Assembly (NCBI GenBank): GCA_002104935.1
Contig: MCGT01000012.1
Span: 558,001 to 622,000, forward strand
From: Hesseltinella vesiculosa
Taxonomy: Eukaryota > Mucoromycota > Mucoromycetes > Mucorales > Cunninghamellaceae
Direction of reading: 5' to 3'
Length of the DNA: 64,000 nt
The number at the start of each line of letters is the position of its first letter. Within the stretch, counting starts at the first letter, position 1. Below are positions 9,825-22,011 of the stretch, one piece after another. The notes under the pieces were generated by a model, which did no database searches, was not told where the DNA came from, and was given only the letters and a program-made list of their open reading frames with translations. The translations under genes were made by a program, and so were the position numbers.

Positions 9825-11381
9825 ATGGCTACTCTTGAAGACAAAGCTTTATGGGACGCTCAAGATGACAACGACGATATTGACAAGGAAGTGCTTCGTG
9901 CGTCTCCAGAAGAGATCAACAATCGAACACGACTCTTAGAAAATGACATCAAGGCAAGTGACAAGCAAAGAAAAGCTTCAGCTCAGCGTGACGGACAACT
10001 AACAGTGTTTGGATCATCCTGTGTTCTTGTTATTTTTAGGTGATGAAATCCGAAATCCAACGACTGCAGCACGAGCAAGCCAGCATGAAGGATCGCATCA
10101 AAGAAAACAAGGAAAAGATCAAGATGAACAAGCAGCTGCCCTACCTTGTAGGCAATGTCGTCGAGCTGCTGGATATTGATCCCGATGAAAATGAAGAAGA
10201 GGATGGTGCCAACATTGATCTTGATTCCCGCCGCAAAGGCAAGTGTGCCGTCATCAAAACCTCCACTCGACAGGTAAGTGTTCCTCTTCATGCCGTCAAC
10301 GCAATAAGACTGATCTCTTTCATTTTTCTGCAGACCATCTTTTTGCCCTTGATCGGCTTGGTCGACCCTGAGACGTTGAAGCCCGGTGATATCATTGGTG
10401 TTAACAAAGATAGCTATTTAATTTTGGATACCTTACCAGCCGAGTAACTACAGAACAAGTCCAGGACGCTTGGATCATCGAAGCTCATTTTTTTTTTTAG
10501 ATACGACTCACGAGTCAAAGCCATGGAAGTGGACGAAAAGCCTACAGAAGACTACAACGACATTGGCGGGTTGGACAAGCAAATCGAAGAATTGGTAGAA
10601 GCCGTGGTGCTGCCCATGACGCATGCTGACCGATTCAAAAACATCGGTATCAAACCACCAAAAGGCGTACTGATGTACGGTCCTCCCGGTACGGGTAAAA
10701 CTCTGCTGGCTCGTGCCTGTGCAGCCCAAACCAACTCGACATACCTCAAACTCGCTGGCCCACAACTGGTGCAGATGTTCATCGGTGACGGTGCCAAGCT
10801 GGTGCGCGACGCCTTCAACCTGGCCAAGGAAAAATCACCTGCTATCATTTTCATCGATGAATTGGATGCCATCGGTACCAAGCGTTTCGACTCGGACAAA
10901 TCCGGTGACCGTGAAGTGCAACGAACCATGTTGGAGCTGCTCAACCAGCTGGACGGTTTCTCCTCCGACGAACGCATCAAGGTCATTGCCGCCACCAACC
11001 GTATCGATATCCTGGATCCAGCTCTCTTGCGTTCTGGTCGTTTGGATCGCAAGATCGAATTCCCCTTGCCTAACGAAGAGGCCCGTGCCCGTATTATCCA
11101 AATCCACTCTCGCAAGATGAACGTCAGCAAAGATGTCAACTTTGAAGAATTGGCTCGATGCTGTGACGAATTCAATGGTGCCCAGTGCAAGGCTGTGTGT
11201 GTAGAAAGTAAGCTTCAGGGAAAAAAAAACCAGCGGCAATGGAGAACTGACTCCTACTTTTTCCTCAGGTGGTATGCTGGCATTGCGCCGCGGCCAAGTG
11301 GAAATCAAACATGAAGACTTCATGGATGCCATTCAAGAAGTACAGGCCAAGAAGAAGATGTCCCTGCAATATTATGCTTGA
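9825..11381 (+). CDS. RPT5: 26S proteasome regulatory ATPase Rpt5 (PSMC3)
   Basis: One of six AAA ATPases in the base of the 19S particle; it unfolds substrates and opens the 20S gate. Exons are 9825-9953, 10040-10273, 10334-10443, 10501-11207 and 11269-11381, giving 430 residues. An N-terminal coiled coil is followed by the OB segment ([31 protein letters not shown] type), Walker A GPPGTGKT, Walker [12 protein letters not shown] and the AAA second region of homology with [16 protein letters not shown]. The protein ends in QYYA, the gate-opening HbYX-type tail of Rpt5. Intron 1 begins GCAAGT rather than GT; only this junction restores the conserved IKVMKSE sequence. An AATAAA lies at 11419-11424. 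Confidence 0.97.
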
Positions 11382-11583
11382 TTGTGGCCATCGATTTTTT
11401 TTTTTTTACGTACCAAGAAATAAATGGCATGACACAAAAAAAAAACGAAGTGGTTGCTCTGATGGTTGTTGATTGGCTGCAATGCAATTGATTCATGATT
11501 TTTTTTTCAATCCCCTCCCTCGTCATGTTTTCACGGCTTTCTTTCTCGTTCTTTCTTCGTTTTTTCTTCCTCATTGAATTACA

Positions 11584-12945
11584 ATGATCATGTCATTGTA
11601 CTATACGATGTTCAAGACTGCCATTCCAGTGCACCGTTGTGTCCGTCGACATGTTGCTGAACATGGTGTGCGATCGTTTACCACAACCACCGACTCTAAG
11701 CTTCCCAAGCCTTTGGAAGGCGTCAAGGTGCTGGAACTTGGCCAGGTATAACAGGACAAGAATTCTTTTTTTTAGCTTTCTTTCCAACAGGTGGAAACTT
11801 ACCTTTGATAATTTACGAATGATTAGCTGATTGCTGGCCCTTTTTGTGCCTCTATTCTGGGGTAAGTGAGAAAAGTTAGGGTTGGTCATTGACCATTGAC
11901 ACGTCTTTCTTCTGCAGCTATTACGGTGCAGGTAAGTGGTGTTGAACGTCATCACATGGACCAACTTACCCTTCATCTACTTCATCCTATATCTGTGACT
12001 ATTCGGGAACTTAGAGGTGGTAAGTGTTCTTGTGTCATGATCAAAACTCGTGTTGATTTTCTGCGTTTTCTAGATCAAGATCGAGCCTCCGCAAACAGGT
12101 GACCCGCTTCGCAAGTGGCGTCATTTGGACTTGGATGGTCAAAGCCCATGGTTTCGAAGTTTGGGCCGTAACAAGAAATCTGTTTGCGTGGATTTAAAGT
12201 CGGAACAAGGCCGCAGGTATGTTGTACATAGAAGAAGCAGCGTCGTGTTACGCATCTCACTCAATCTGCTTTTTTTTTTTTTTCTTAGCTTGGTGAAAAA
12301 ATTAGCTTTGCAATCAGACGTGCTGGTCGAAAATTTCAAACCAGGAACGATGGAAAAATGGGGTCTGGGTCCCGACGATTTGTACGGCGACAATCCGGGT
12401 CTCGTTTACACGCGTATCAGTGGCTACGGTGGAACGGGTCCCCGATCAAGTCTACCTGGATTTGCTTCGGTCAGTGAAGGCTACAGTGGCTTTCGCTTCC
12501 TGAATGGCTTCCCTGGGGAAGCACCTGTGCGCCCCAACCTCAGCCTTGGCGATTCCCTGGCTGGCTTGCATGCTGCTCTTGGCGCCATCCTTGGTCTCTA
12601 TGGCCGCAATAAACTCGCCAAGGCCGGTGCTGACCGTCCTGGACAAGTGGTCGACGTGGCCATCCACGAAGCCATGCTCAATATGATGGAGGGTGTCATT
12701 CCTGAATACGACCGTCTCGGTGTGGTAAGGCGCTTGTCTCCCATGGTTTCGGGAGAATCAGACAAACTCAACCGCGCTTTTTTATTACGTATATAGATTC
12801 GCCAGCCATCGGGAACCACAGTGACCGGCATTGTGCCAACGAACACCTATCCGTGCAAAGGCGGCAAGTACGTCATCATCGGTGGCAATGGTGATAGCAT
12901 CTACAAGCGCCTGATGAAAACAATCGGCCGCGAAGATTTGGTAAG

Positions 12946-12976
<31 letters not shown>

Positions 12977-13513
12977 GGTATTGGAGAAAACACTGACACG
13001 CTTTTTTTTTTTTTTTGCACAATACAAGTCTGGTCCGGGATATGAAACCAATGCGGACCGTGTCAAGCATCAGGAAAAGTTGGATCGAGCCATTGGTAAA
13101 TGCCCTAGCTTTACAAGTGCGCAGATGAAATCTTGGTTAATTTTTTTTTATTTGCTTGGCTTATAGCTGACTGGACCTCGCAGCACGACCCGGATCATGT
13201 TGTTCAACTGCTTTCAGACGCCCATGTGCCAGCAGGAATGATCAACGACACCAAGGACATTGTCGAGGACGAACATATCAATGCACGTGGCTGGATTGAA
13301 ACCATGACCGTTGGTTCAAGGGAAGACGGCCGTGGATGGGACATCAAGCTGCCAGCCATGAGCCCCCGATTGGTAACAACGCCTGGTGAAACGAAATGGG
13401 TCGGCCCTGATCTTGGCCAGCATACAACTGAAGTTCTTACCTCACTTGGCCTATCCGCAGAGAAAATCCAGGAGCTTGAACGCCAAGGTATCGTGGCGTC
13501 TCTCAAACAGTAA
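11584..13513 (+). CDS. Class III CoA-transferase (CaiB/BaiF), probably mitochondrial, SUGCT-like
   Basis: A family III acyl-CoA:carboxylate CoA-transferase of 450 residues. Nine exons: 11584-11745, 11827-11861, 11918-11931, 12015-12019, 12074-12216, 12289-12724, 12797-12940, 13029-13095 and 13167-13513; every junction keeps phase. The first 35 residues are basic and hydroxylated, as in a mitochondrial presequence. Then come LEGVKVLELG, AGPFCASILGYYGAEVIKIE, NKKSVCVDLK, VLVENFKPG and SGYGGTGP. An Asp in LGDSLAGLHAALGAI is at the place of the catalytic Asp of this fold. LGQHTTEVLTSLG closes the protein. The nearest named animal relative is SUGCT (glutarate/hydroxymethylglutarate CoA transfer); the substrate here is inferred only. 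Exons 3 and 4 are 14 and 5 bases long. ATG at 11590 is an alternative start. Confidence 0.9.
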
Positions 13514-14323
13514 GCTTAGTATATCCCTTCTCTTTTATTTGCCAATTGTCACGGTACATACATTTTACTTTCAAAAATTGCGCAAGAAGAGCTAATAAAA
13601 ATGAACATGCGAGGGTTAAATTTAACATGCAAGGGCAAGTAGCTGATCAAAACAATCCACAAGGAAGGATGGCCAGAAGCAAGGAAGCAAGAAAAATCGA
13701 GCTGACTCCTTCAAACAGCGAAGTTCTTCGTCTTGTTCAGCTTCCTGTTAAAACAGCCTGTGCTCCAGTTGAATTTTCACTTGGAGGATGCAATGATCCC
13801 AGGCAGCACACCTTGCGTTCAGTCTCATTTTCAAGCTCAAGCAGAGGTGCCTGTTGCCCAACATGGGCGCCGCGTGAGGCTGCTTTTTCAAACGCCGATA
13901 TCTTTATTTCTTTCAGCTACTTCATCTGTGTACTGTAGTGGGCGTTGAACAGCCCTGTTGATGATGAAGTTTGACTATCTGGAGATCCTAGGTAGAACAC
14001 AGTTTCCTTCGGCTGTCAGTTTATGTAGCCATTTCTGTGCCACCGCTGTTTCCCTGCAGCAAATCACGGGGAGTAAAAAAAATCAAAAGTGGTTTCGTTC
14101 GTTGTGCATGAAGGCTGGCTGAAAATTTTATACTTGTTTAACAGGATCTTTCACCTGCCGTGCAACCCACCTTGGCCGACCTTGCTGAGAACATATTGTA
14201 GTACTGTTTGACGAATTGATCTTTTTTTACTTGAAATTTAACAAGAAGCAACGAGAAAAGACAAAGCAAAGAAACAGGGGGCGTTTTTTTTTTTTTAAAA
14301 AAAAAGGTCAAAGGGGGGTAAGT
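13514..14323. other. Convergent spacer
   Basis: About 0.8 kb between the 3' ends of the CoA-transferase and securin genes. Open frames here are short, lack family signals and overlap a region of mixed composition. Nothing further is supported. Confidence 0.45.
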
Positions 14324-14503
14324 TCAAACAGAAATGGCAGGGAGCTCAGGAAGGACGTGATCAACAAAAGGAATGGCACTGAAATCATCATCTTGAGCAT
14401 CATTCTCTTCTTCTGGTGCCAAAAGAGCGAGGAAATCGGCTACAAATCAAATAACTGGTTAAGTAATGCGCTGTGATTGACCATTGCCAATCCTCTCTTT
14501 TGT

Positions 14504-14538
<35 letters not shown>

Positions 14539-15705
14539 AGAGGTCAAACCGGCATCTTCCATGGCACTGGCGATTTGCACAGGATCCAAATCAAGCAGAT
14601 CTTCTTCTTGATAAAAATCGGGCCAGGGCCATTCTTCATCACCAATCAAGGCGTCGCCCAAGGAAAACAAGGGAGTGCTGGAGAACAAGGAAAGATCTAA
14701 AGATGCGACGGGCTCATCAGGCAATTCTAAGGAATGGAATGAAGCGAGAGAAAAAAAGAGCATGAGCCAAGCAAACATCAAGAGGTATCACGAGAAAGAG
14801 AGGCATGGCGTACCGCGTTCCGGTTCAGGAGCGTATTCAATGGTGTCTGGCAGGGCTGGGATGTTTTCCTTGTTGTCATCAGTGATTTGGCGTTGGGGTA
14901 GTGGTGAAGAGGAAGGAATGTTGAGCTCGCGGGCTTGCAGCATTGGTTTTTTGGATTTGGACTTCTTTGCTTGGAATTGGCGGGTGGTGGGAGCAAACGA
15001 TTCCAAATGATGAAGAGGGGTGTCCAGTTGTTGGTGTCCAATGGAGTCAAAAGCATCCATAGAAACGTGGCTGTCAAAGGCGTCGAAATCCAAACCAGCG
15101 ATCCCATCCGGCACATACTCGTTTTCTACAATGCCAGGCAACAAAAAAAAAGTCAACATTTTTTTTGTGTTGGCAAGAGGGAGGTGTACCTTGTTCGTGT
15201 TCGAAACCAAATTCAATTTCGTTCTGGTTGTGCTTTGCAAGTGGCTGTGCTCGTTTGGTGACAGGCTGTTCCAAAGCTAAAAAAATAAAAATAAAAAAGA
15301 TGGGTGGGTAAGGCAAGAAAAGGGCAAAAACTTGACTCTCTCTTTTTACCTTGGCCAAAACGCTTCAAAGGCACCTTGGTAGATGTGGGCTTAGAGGGAG
15401 TAGAAGGGATGGAGGCCTTGATCTTGCCTAGATATGTACATTAAGAAAGAGGGGCAAGGAGAATGAGCAAGGATGCATAACGAATATTTTTTTTTTCATC
15501 GTTCCCAAGGGTTACCTTTGTCTTGAAGTGACTTGCGGAAAGCTTGGTTCACATTCTTGTCTTTGAGCAAAAGGTCATGCTTTTTTGGTCGAGCATCCAA
15601 GGGAAGACGGTCCTTTGTTTTGGTGATGCCACTAGCAGCTTCTTCATTTTCGCAAATGTTTTCACCTTGACGCCGGCGATCCGTTAGGCCGTACGGTCGC
15701 AACAT
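14324..15705 (-). CDS. PDS1: Securin (separase inhibitor, Pds1/Cut2-like)
   Basis: A disordered, acidic protein of 323 residues. Six exons: 15516-15705, 15350-15427, 15190-15276, 14814-15125, 14538-14726 and 14324-14439, all in phase. Securins hold separase inactive until the APC/C destroys them at anaphase. The sequence shows a D-box-like RLPL at residues 33-36, a KEN box at 204-206, and IEYAP at 214-218. IEYAP matches the pseudosubstrate motif with which fungal securins block the separase active site. A second similar run, ENEYVP, lies at 119-124. The basic, Pro/Ser/Thr-rich N-terminus and acidic C-terminus also fit. Overall similarity is weak, as is normal for this fast-evolving family; the call rests on motifs and their order. 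Intron 5 contains a 30-base T tract. Confidence 0.72.
14506..14535. repeat. T homopolymer, about 30 bases
   Basis: An uninterrupted T tract inside intron 5 of the securin gene. On the minus (coding) strand it is an A run just after the 5' splice site, so it is not the pyrimidine tract. Confidence 0.9.
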
Positions 15706-16863
15706 GTTTTTGATTTGCTTTATTTCAAAGGTGGGATGTCGAAGCTGATCTTATTGGTTCTTTTCTGAGCAGGCTAGGTAGACTTTTTTTTAATACACGT
15801 TGAATAAAGCGAAAAGTGAAGGATGGAATGTGTGACCAAAGAGAAAAAGGCAGAAGAAAAAAAAAAACAAAAAGTGGACGCGCTGGTTTTTGAAGGCGCA
15901 AAAAAAGGTTTTTTTTTCTGCCCAATCACATGTATACTTTGAGTTTGATTCTATGCAATCAAAAGGCTAGTAAAACCACAGGCCGTTATGCGGTCACCTG
16001 TTGTCATGTGCTTCTAATGTGGACGATTGAGTGTGTGAAGAACGTAGTGGCTTTTCGATCAAAAGGTTAAAAAATGGACTGGTACGTGAAAGGGGACATT
16101 CGCTGCGGCTGGGTGTTTTGATGTTCCCAGCCTATTTTTTTTTAGCCCCTTCATTGCACACTGCCAACGATGGCTTCGCTCTTTATTTTCTCGCACGTCC
16201 CATCTTCATGAAACTTGCTCTCCTTCTCCCTTTCCTACCTCCCACGCGTTTCTGTGCACCTTGAATTTTCCGAGTCCGTGTTTTAAACTTTAAATACGCT
16301 GCGTTTGCACTTTCAGGCATCGTGTGGTAGTAGTCAGTGTCCATTTTGCTGCAGCCTTACCCGTGAAGAAATAAATGGAGAGAGAGGTTGGCATTTACCA
16401 GCCTCGTTTGTAGTTTTCTTTGAGAGATACGTGTTTTCGATCACGAGCATATCTCATCGTTTTGTCCCTGCCTGCACCTTGGCAAAGAAAGACCTCGACG
16501 TTTGAAAATTGTACAGGATGTGTAGCAAGGGCTGAACTGCAAATGCAAACAAAAATGGGCCGAGTTACCGGCATCCTCTCTCCAACTGAACTCGCCTGCT
16601 GCTCTGTAAGAAGCTTCGTTGACGAGTAGCGCTAGAATCACCGAAGAGATGTCATGGAAATATTCATTTCAATGTGCAGACGCGATGGCACTTGGCATAG
16701 GTCGATGTGTGGAAGCCACGTCAGGCCCAGCTACCAAACACGAATCCAAGTGTGTGCCCTGATGGCTTTTTCTGCAGAATTTGCCTGCCGATGTCATCTG
16801 TCTACCCATATTTATTTCATGCTGCGTCAAAATATAAATAAAAAAGAAAATGAGGCGCGAGTA
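15706..16863. other. Spacer, no convincing gene
   Basis: About 1.15 kb between the securin start and the PRP4 stop. It includes the securin promoter. Short open frames on both strands show no domain or coding bias. Confidence 0.5.
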
Positions 16864-18909
16864 TTACAACACCATGTTTTCATCCGCCCAGAGTTTAAAG
16901 GTGCGGTCAGAGCCTGTGGAGGCGATGAAGCGGCCGTCATTGGAAATATCCAAGCCCATGCATTTGCCGTCATGGCCATCTAGCGTCTTGACTAGGCGGT
17001 AGTCATCAGCTGAGAAGATCTTGATGCTGCCATCAAAACTGGATGTGGTCAAGTAGCTGCCGTAGATTGGGTTGCGCTCGGTGGTATCCATGGTGACAGG
17101 TGTACCGGCCTTGGCGAACTTCAGATCTGACACCAAGGATCCATGCGCCGGGATAGTGTAGATATTTCGCAATGCTCGGATATCCCAAATCTTCACGGTG
17201 TTATCTGCGCTAGCCGAGGCAAGATGATAGCTGATCAAAGGGGAAAAAAATGAAGTGGTCAGTTCCTGCCAACTCTCCATCGTTCTTTCCAGGGACTTAC
17301 CCATTGACAGACCAATCCAGTCCAAGGATATCTTTGATATGCCCTTGCAGGGCCATGGTTGACCGTCCAGTACGTAAATCCCATAATCTACCAACGCAGT
17401 CAAAGCCACTGCGGTTCAATCGAAAAAAAAAATGGGGCATGGGTGAGCATCCAACGGAAGGCAACCCTTTTCCCTACTTTCTACTTACGCTGTTGCTAGC
17501 AGGCTCCCATCTTCTTGAAAGGCTAGGGCAAACACCTCACTAGAATGGCCTTCTTGCAATAGCAGTTCCTTTTGCTGCACTACGTCCCACAGTCGCCACG
17601 TCCCATCAAAGCCAGCACTGCCTACATATTGGCCGGAAGGATGGAACCCAATTCGTGCTACCCGTCCAACATGACCTTCTAGCGTTGCTAGGGGCGTAGG
17701 GCTAGAGAATAACCGAGGTTGAGCCAGTTGTCGCGATTTTTTGTGGGATGTGTTACCTGTCAAGACTCCACAGCTTGACTGTGCCATCGCCACCACTGGA
17801 AGCCATGTTAGCCACCGTTGAAGGCAACGAGAGAGTGGACTGAGGATGAAAGGCAACACCGCCTACACGATCCTCGTGCCCAGACAGGGTGGTGATCAGC
17901 TCACAAGAAGGAATGGACCACAGCTTCACAGCACCCGACCATGCCCCCGTCAACAAAAGATTGGAGTTTGGTGAAAAGGCACACTGTGATACTGGTCGGT
18001 CATCAGCCATTTGTGACGACCAGCCCGATATGTTCTACAGCCGAGAGAGAAAAACACGTCAGTACCTTTTCTAGATAATCCTCCCTTGTTGGTTTACTTG
18101 TAACTTTGACTGTAGTTCTTTGCGACCCATTTTCAGTGTCGTCAGGGGAATCTCAACTTCTAATTTCTGTTTGTGCAATCGTTCCTTGGCCCTTTGTTGA
18201 AAGAGTGTGTTGAGTACAAGCGTAAAAAAAAAAAAAAAAGGAACGACGTGGCTGGTTTACCTTGGTAGAGAATACGTGGTGATAAACTGTCGTGCCTGGA
18301 GCAGTTCTTGTGAGCCGGGGGTAAAGAATTCCTCTTCGTCTTCATCTTCAGATTCAGGCTCACTTTCGACTTTGCCACCATCGGCCATTTGTGACAAAAG
18401 GTATCGTAATCGATCACGTCGTTCGCCAGGCTAAAAATGAATAGGAAAATTATGTCAATGGGAGGATCCATGCGAGCAATAGCGGAGAATGGCATAGGCT
18501 TACCCCTTCACCGAACAAACATTGAGGCTCGCCGAAATCTCGTAGCCGTTGTCGTACTCGCCCATCATCGGTGGGCACGGCCAGATCACGGGCCCGCTTT
18601 CTTCGTTCGAATTCGGCCAAAACTTGTTCATTGCCTTGCAGAGCACCAGATCCCTGACCCAATTCAGCTACGAATTTAAAAAGGGACAGGACAATCAGTA
18701 TGACGTCCTCTTGTTTTCTGCTGGGGTTGTTTACCAAGAGCATCAAAATCAATGCCACTGGATCCGGCAGAGGCGGCTTGAATAATAGCATCCTGTTCAT
18801 TGTTGTTGTCATGTTTGAATCGTTTAGCTTCGGACTCTTCGATAGAACCAAAATGAACACGAGGTTTGGCCATCAATTTGGCAATATTGGTGTTGTTTAT
18901 ATCGCCCAT
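16864..18909 (-). CDS. PRP4: U4/U6 snRNP protein Prp4 (PRPF4), SFM and WD40 repeats
   Basis: A core U4/U6 snRNP protein that, with Prp3 and CypH, stabilises the tri-snRNP in the nucleus. Eight exons: 18735-18909, 18504-18667, 18261-18430, 18098-18191, 17757-18034, 17489-17701, 17301-17408 and 16864-17230; together 522 residues, normal for PRPF4. The N-terminal splicing-factor motif (SFM) has [20 protein letters not shown] and [18 protein letters not shown]. The C-terminal half has seven WD40 repeats, among them [50 protein letters not shown] and [18 protein letters not shown]. The gene is divergent from PMT4 with only 168 bases between starts. Confidence 0.96.
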
Positions 18910-19077
18910 GCTAAACTGCAAATTTCACTAGTCAACAGGAGAAACAGAAGAAAAAGAAAAAAAAAAAAGTTGAAAATCCGCACAGCCGTCAGTCAATAAA
19001 TTCATTGCTTCATTTTCAATCGCTTCTCTCTCTCTCTCTCTCTCTTTTTTTTTTTTTTTTTTTCTGTCAAAAGAATC
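18910..19077. promoter_or_regulatory. Shared divergent promoter PRP4/PMT4 with CT repeat
   Basis: The whole 168-base gap must hold both promoters. It contains a (CT)n run at about 19024-19045 followed directly by a T tract to about 19063, 15 bases before the PMT4 ATG. Such pyrimidine tracts are common in fungal 5' leaders; no TATA box is seen. Confidence 0.55.
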
Positions 19078-22011
19078 ATGGCCGATTCGTCCCTGCGGCA
19101 ACGTCGCCAGCCATTAGATACAAAGGAGAATGCGCAACAACCAGCTTTTTCCAGAAATGACATCAAAAAGGCAAAAACCCCCCTTTTTTTACATTTTCTG
19201 TAAACTTCATCCTAAACGCAACGTGTTCTTTTTATAGATTACCCAACTCCAGAAGCAACATGAACTGAACGAAAAAAACGGCCACACCATCCTGTTTTTG
19301 GCGATAACAGCATTGAGCACTTTTGTATCATTCTTTAAAATCTGGTACCCTGCTGAGGTTGTGTAAGTCCTTGATCTGCCCGTGCAATGGTCCTTATGCT
19401 TGATCCTCATAGCCTATTATCTTCACCCTACTAGATTTGATGAGGTGCATTTTGGCAAGTTCTTGGGATATTACTTACGCCGCACGTACTTTTTTGATGT
19501 GCACCCACCTTTGGGCAAGCTGTTGCTGGCCGCGGTGGGCTACTTAATCGGCTACGATGGTCACTATGAGTTCAACGACATTGGCGAAAGCTACGAGGCT
19601 AATCACGTCCCCTATGTCGCCTTGCGTACATTCCCTGCCGCTCTGAATGTTCTATCCGTTAGCTTGGTCTACAGTATCATGAAACAGTCTGGCTATGCCA
19701 AGAGCATTTGCTTCTTGACAGCTGCTCTGGTATGCTTCGACAATGCTCTGGTCGCCCAAAACCGCCTGATCATGTTGGACAGTGTCATGATCTTCTTCAT
19801 CCTTATCACCGTTTACTCTTACATCCGCTTCCGTAAACTGCGCTATCAAGAATTCTCAACCTCATGGTGGCTCTGGCTCTTCGCAACAGGCGCCGGTCTC
19901 GGCTGTACTCTAAGGTAAACCTGAAAAAAAGTACGATGGCTCAGCTTGCTAACCAGCGGATGGTTCGTATCGACTAGCATCAAGATGGTCGGTCTGTTTG
20001 TCGTCACTGCGATTGGCATTAGTGTATTGGTGGACCTTTGGGCCTTGTTGGACATTCAACGTGGCTTGACGATGGTAAATCCGACTTTTTTTGATGCAGA
20101 TCATGGTCGCACAAAAGGAGACGTGGATCCACTCAATTTTTTTTTTTTTCTTGCAGAATCATTTCACGCGGCATTTTTATGCACGTGCTGTAGCCTTGAT
20201 TGTGGTGCCCGCCATGATTTACCTGACTTGTTTCTATATTCATTTTGCGATTTTGATCGAATCTGGTCCTGGCGATTCATTCATGTCTTCACAATTCAAG
20301 GATACGTTGAAGAATAGCGCAACTCGTATGAAAGCTCTCGGTAGGTAGAAAAAAAAAAAACTAGGGGTACACGATCGACAAGGAGAACTTACCCCCCCCC
20401 TTTCTGACGTCATTCTCATTTTTAGACATTCATTACTATGACAATATCACGCTCTCCCATCGCGATACCGATGTTTATTTGCACTCCCATTCTCTGGTAT
20501 ACCCCTTACGTTACGAAGACGGACGTATTAGCAGCAATGGTATAGCTTTGAATCAAAAACACTAAAAAAAAGTAGCAGGGGTTCTGACCATCTCCTTTTT
20601 TTGCCTCTTTGATCAATGTATAGGCAAGCAGGTGGTCGGTATTGAAGAACCAGACATCAACAGCTGGTGGCAGGTACTTCCGGCAACTGAGAATGAGAAG
20701 GCTGACGACGACTGGGCATCCCGCACCATCCGACACGACGATGTGATTCGACTGAAGCATATCGGTACCGATTGGATCCTGCTGACGCATGACGTTGCCT
20801 CCCCTATTCTGTCAACCAACGAAGAATTCACCACAGTGGCACCTGGCGAACGATTCAACGAAACTCTGTTCAAGGTAGTGCTGGAAGATCCCAACAACAT
20901 GAATACCTGGCAAACCGGTATGACTGCCTTCAAGCTCTTCCACATGGATACCAAGGTCGCGCTCTGGACACACGAGCAGCATCTGCCTGAATGGGGTCTC
21001 GGTCTTCAAGACGTTAATGGCAACAAGAACTTGAATGAACGTTCCAACTTTTGGGTCGCCCAGGAAATCCAGGGCAAGAATGGTAAAGCCTTTGTAGGAG
21101 ACGCTGTAGAACTACCCTGACTCTGTTTTTTTTTTCAGCAACGGAGATCAACTTGTCAGTCAAGCAAACGGTCAAGACGATGCCTTTTCTACGTAAATAT
21201 CTAGAACTCCAAGGCCGGATCTTTAGCCACAATGCCGGCCTGACCAAACCTCACCCATATCAATCGGCACCCATCTCATGGCCTGTGATGCTTCGCGGCA
21301 TCTCTTACTGGTCCAAGGATGAAACACGCGAACAAATCTACATGACCGGCAACGTTGTGGGCTGGTACCTCGGCCTTGCTAGCGTGGCTATTTATTCTGG
21401 TGTCTTTCTGGCCGATTTGATTTCTCGCCACCGAGGTATCGAACCTATTGACGGACGTAAGCCTTCCCATCCTATCTCGACGTCGGCTGATTCAAATTTG
21501 TCGTTTTCTCTCTTCTTGTAGCTGTGCGCCAGCGCTTTGTCAACAACGGCGGCTTCTTCTTCATGTTGTATCTACTCCACTACCTGCCGTTCTTTGTGAT
21601 GGGACGTGTGCTGTTCTTGCATCACTACCTTCCAGCAGCTGTGTGCAGCTACATGTTACTAGGAGCTGTCCTTCAATTCATGTTTGTCGACGGCATCACC
21701 TCTCCAATCTCCAATTTACAGCGCAACGCCTCTGCCAAAATACACCGCCATACCAGCGTCCTCGATCCTATGACGGCAGCACCGGATCGTACAAGCAAAA
21801 TCATGCTTGCCATTGTCCTCTCCTGCCAAGTAGCCATGTTCTTGTTCTTGGCGCCAATGACCTATGGCTCACCCTCCATGACTGTCGATCAAGTCCTTCA
21901 GCACAAGATTTTCAGCGGCTGGGATTTACAATTTGGTAAGCAACAGAAGGAGAGAAACAAAGACGTGTTCGTTCGACCACTCATTTTACTCTTTTGTCCG
22001 TAGCCAAATGA
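19078..22011 (+). CDS. PMT4: Protein O-mannosyltransferase, PMT4/POMT1 type
   Basis: An ER membrane enzyme that transfers mannose from dolichyl-phosphate mannose to Ser/Thr. Ten exons: 19078-19170, 19238-19362, 19435-19914, 19978-20074, 20157-20340, 20426-20539, 20624-21082, 21139-21456, 21522-21935 and 22004-22011; 763 residues. The catalytic loop VVFDEVHFGKF, with the acidic DE pair, and VHPPLGKLL are intact. SGPGDSFMSSQF, the MIR-domain segments HSHSLVYPLRYEDGR and LLTHDVASP, and FLHHYLPA point to the PMT4 rather than PMT1 or PMT2 branch. Intron 1 appears to be GC-AG (donor GCAAAA), because no GT site keeps the frame; this is the weakest junction. The last coding exon is only 8 bases and adds AK before the stop. 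If the last intron is kept the tail becomes 23 residues longer. An AATAAA lies at 22030-22035. Confidence 0.93.

Noticed and set aside
13546..13948. Open frame of about 130 codons downstream of the CoA-transferase
   Set aside because: No similarity to a known family and no clear start context; composition is that of the spacer.
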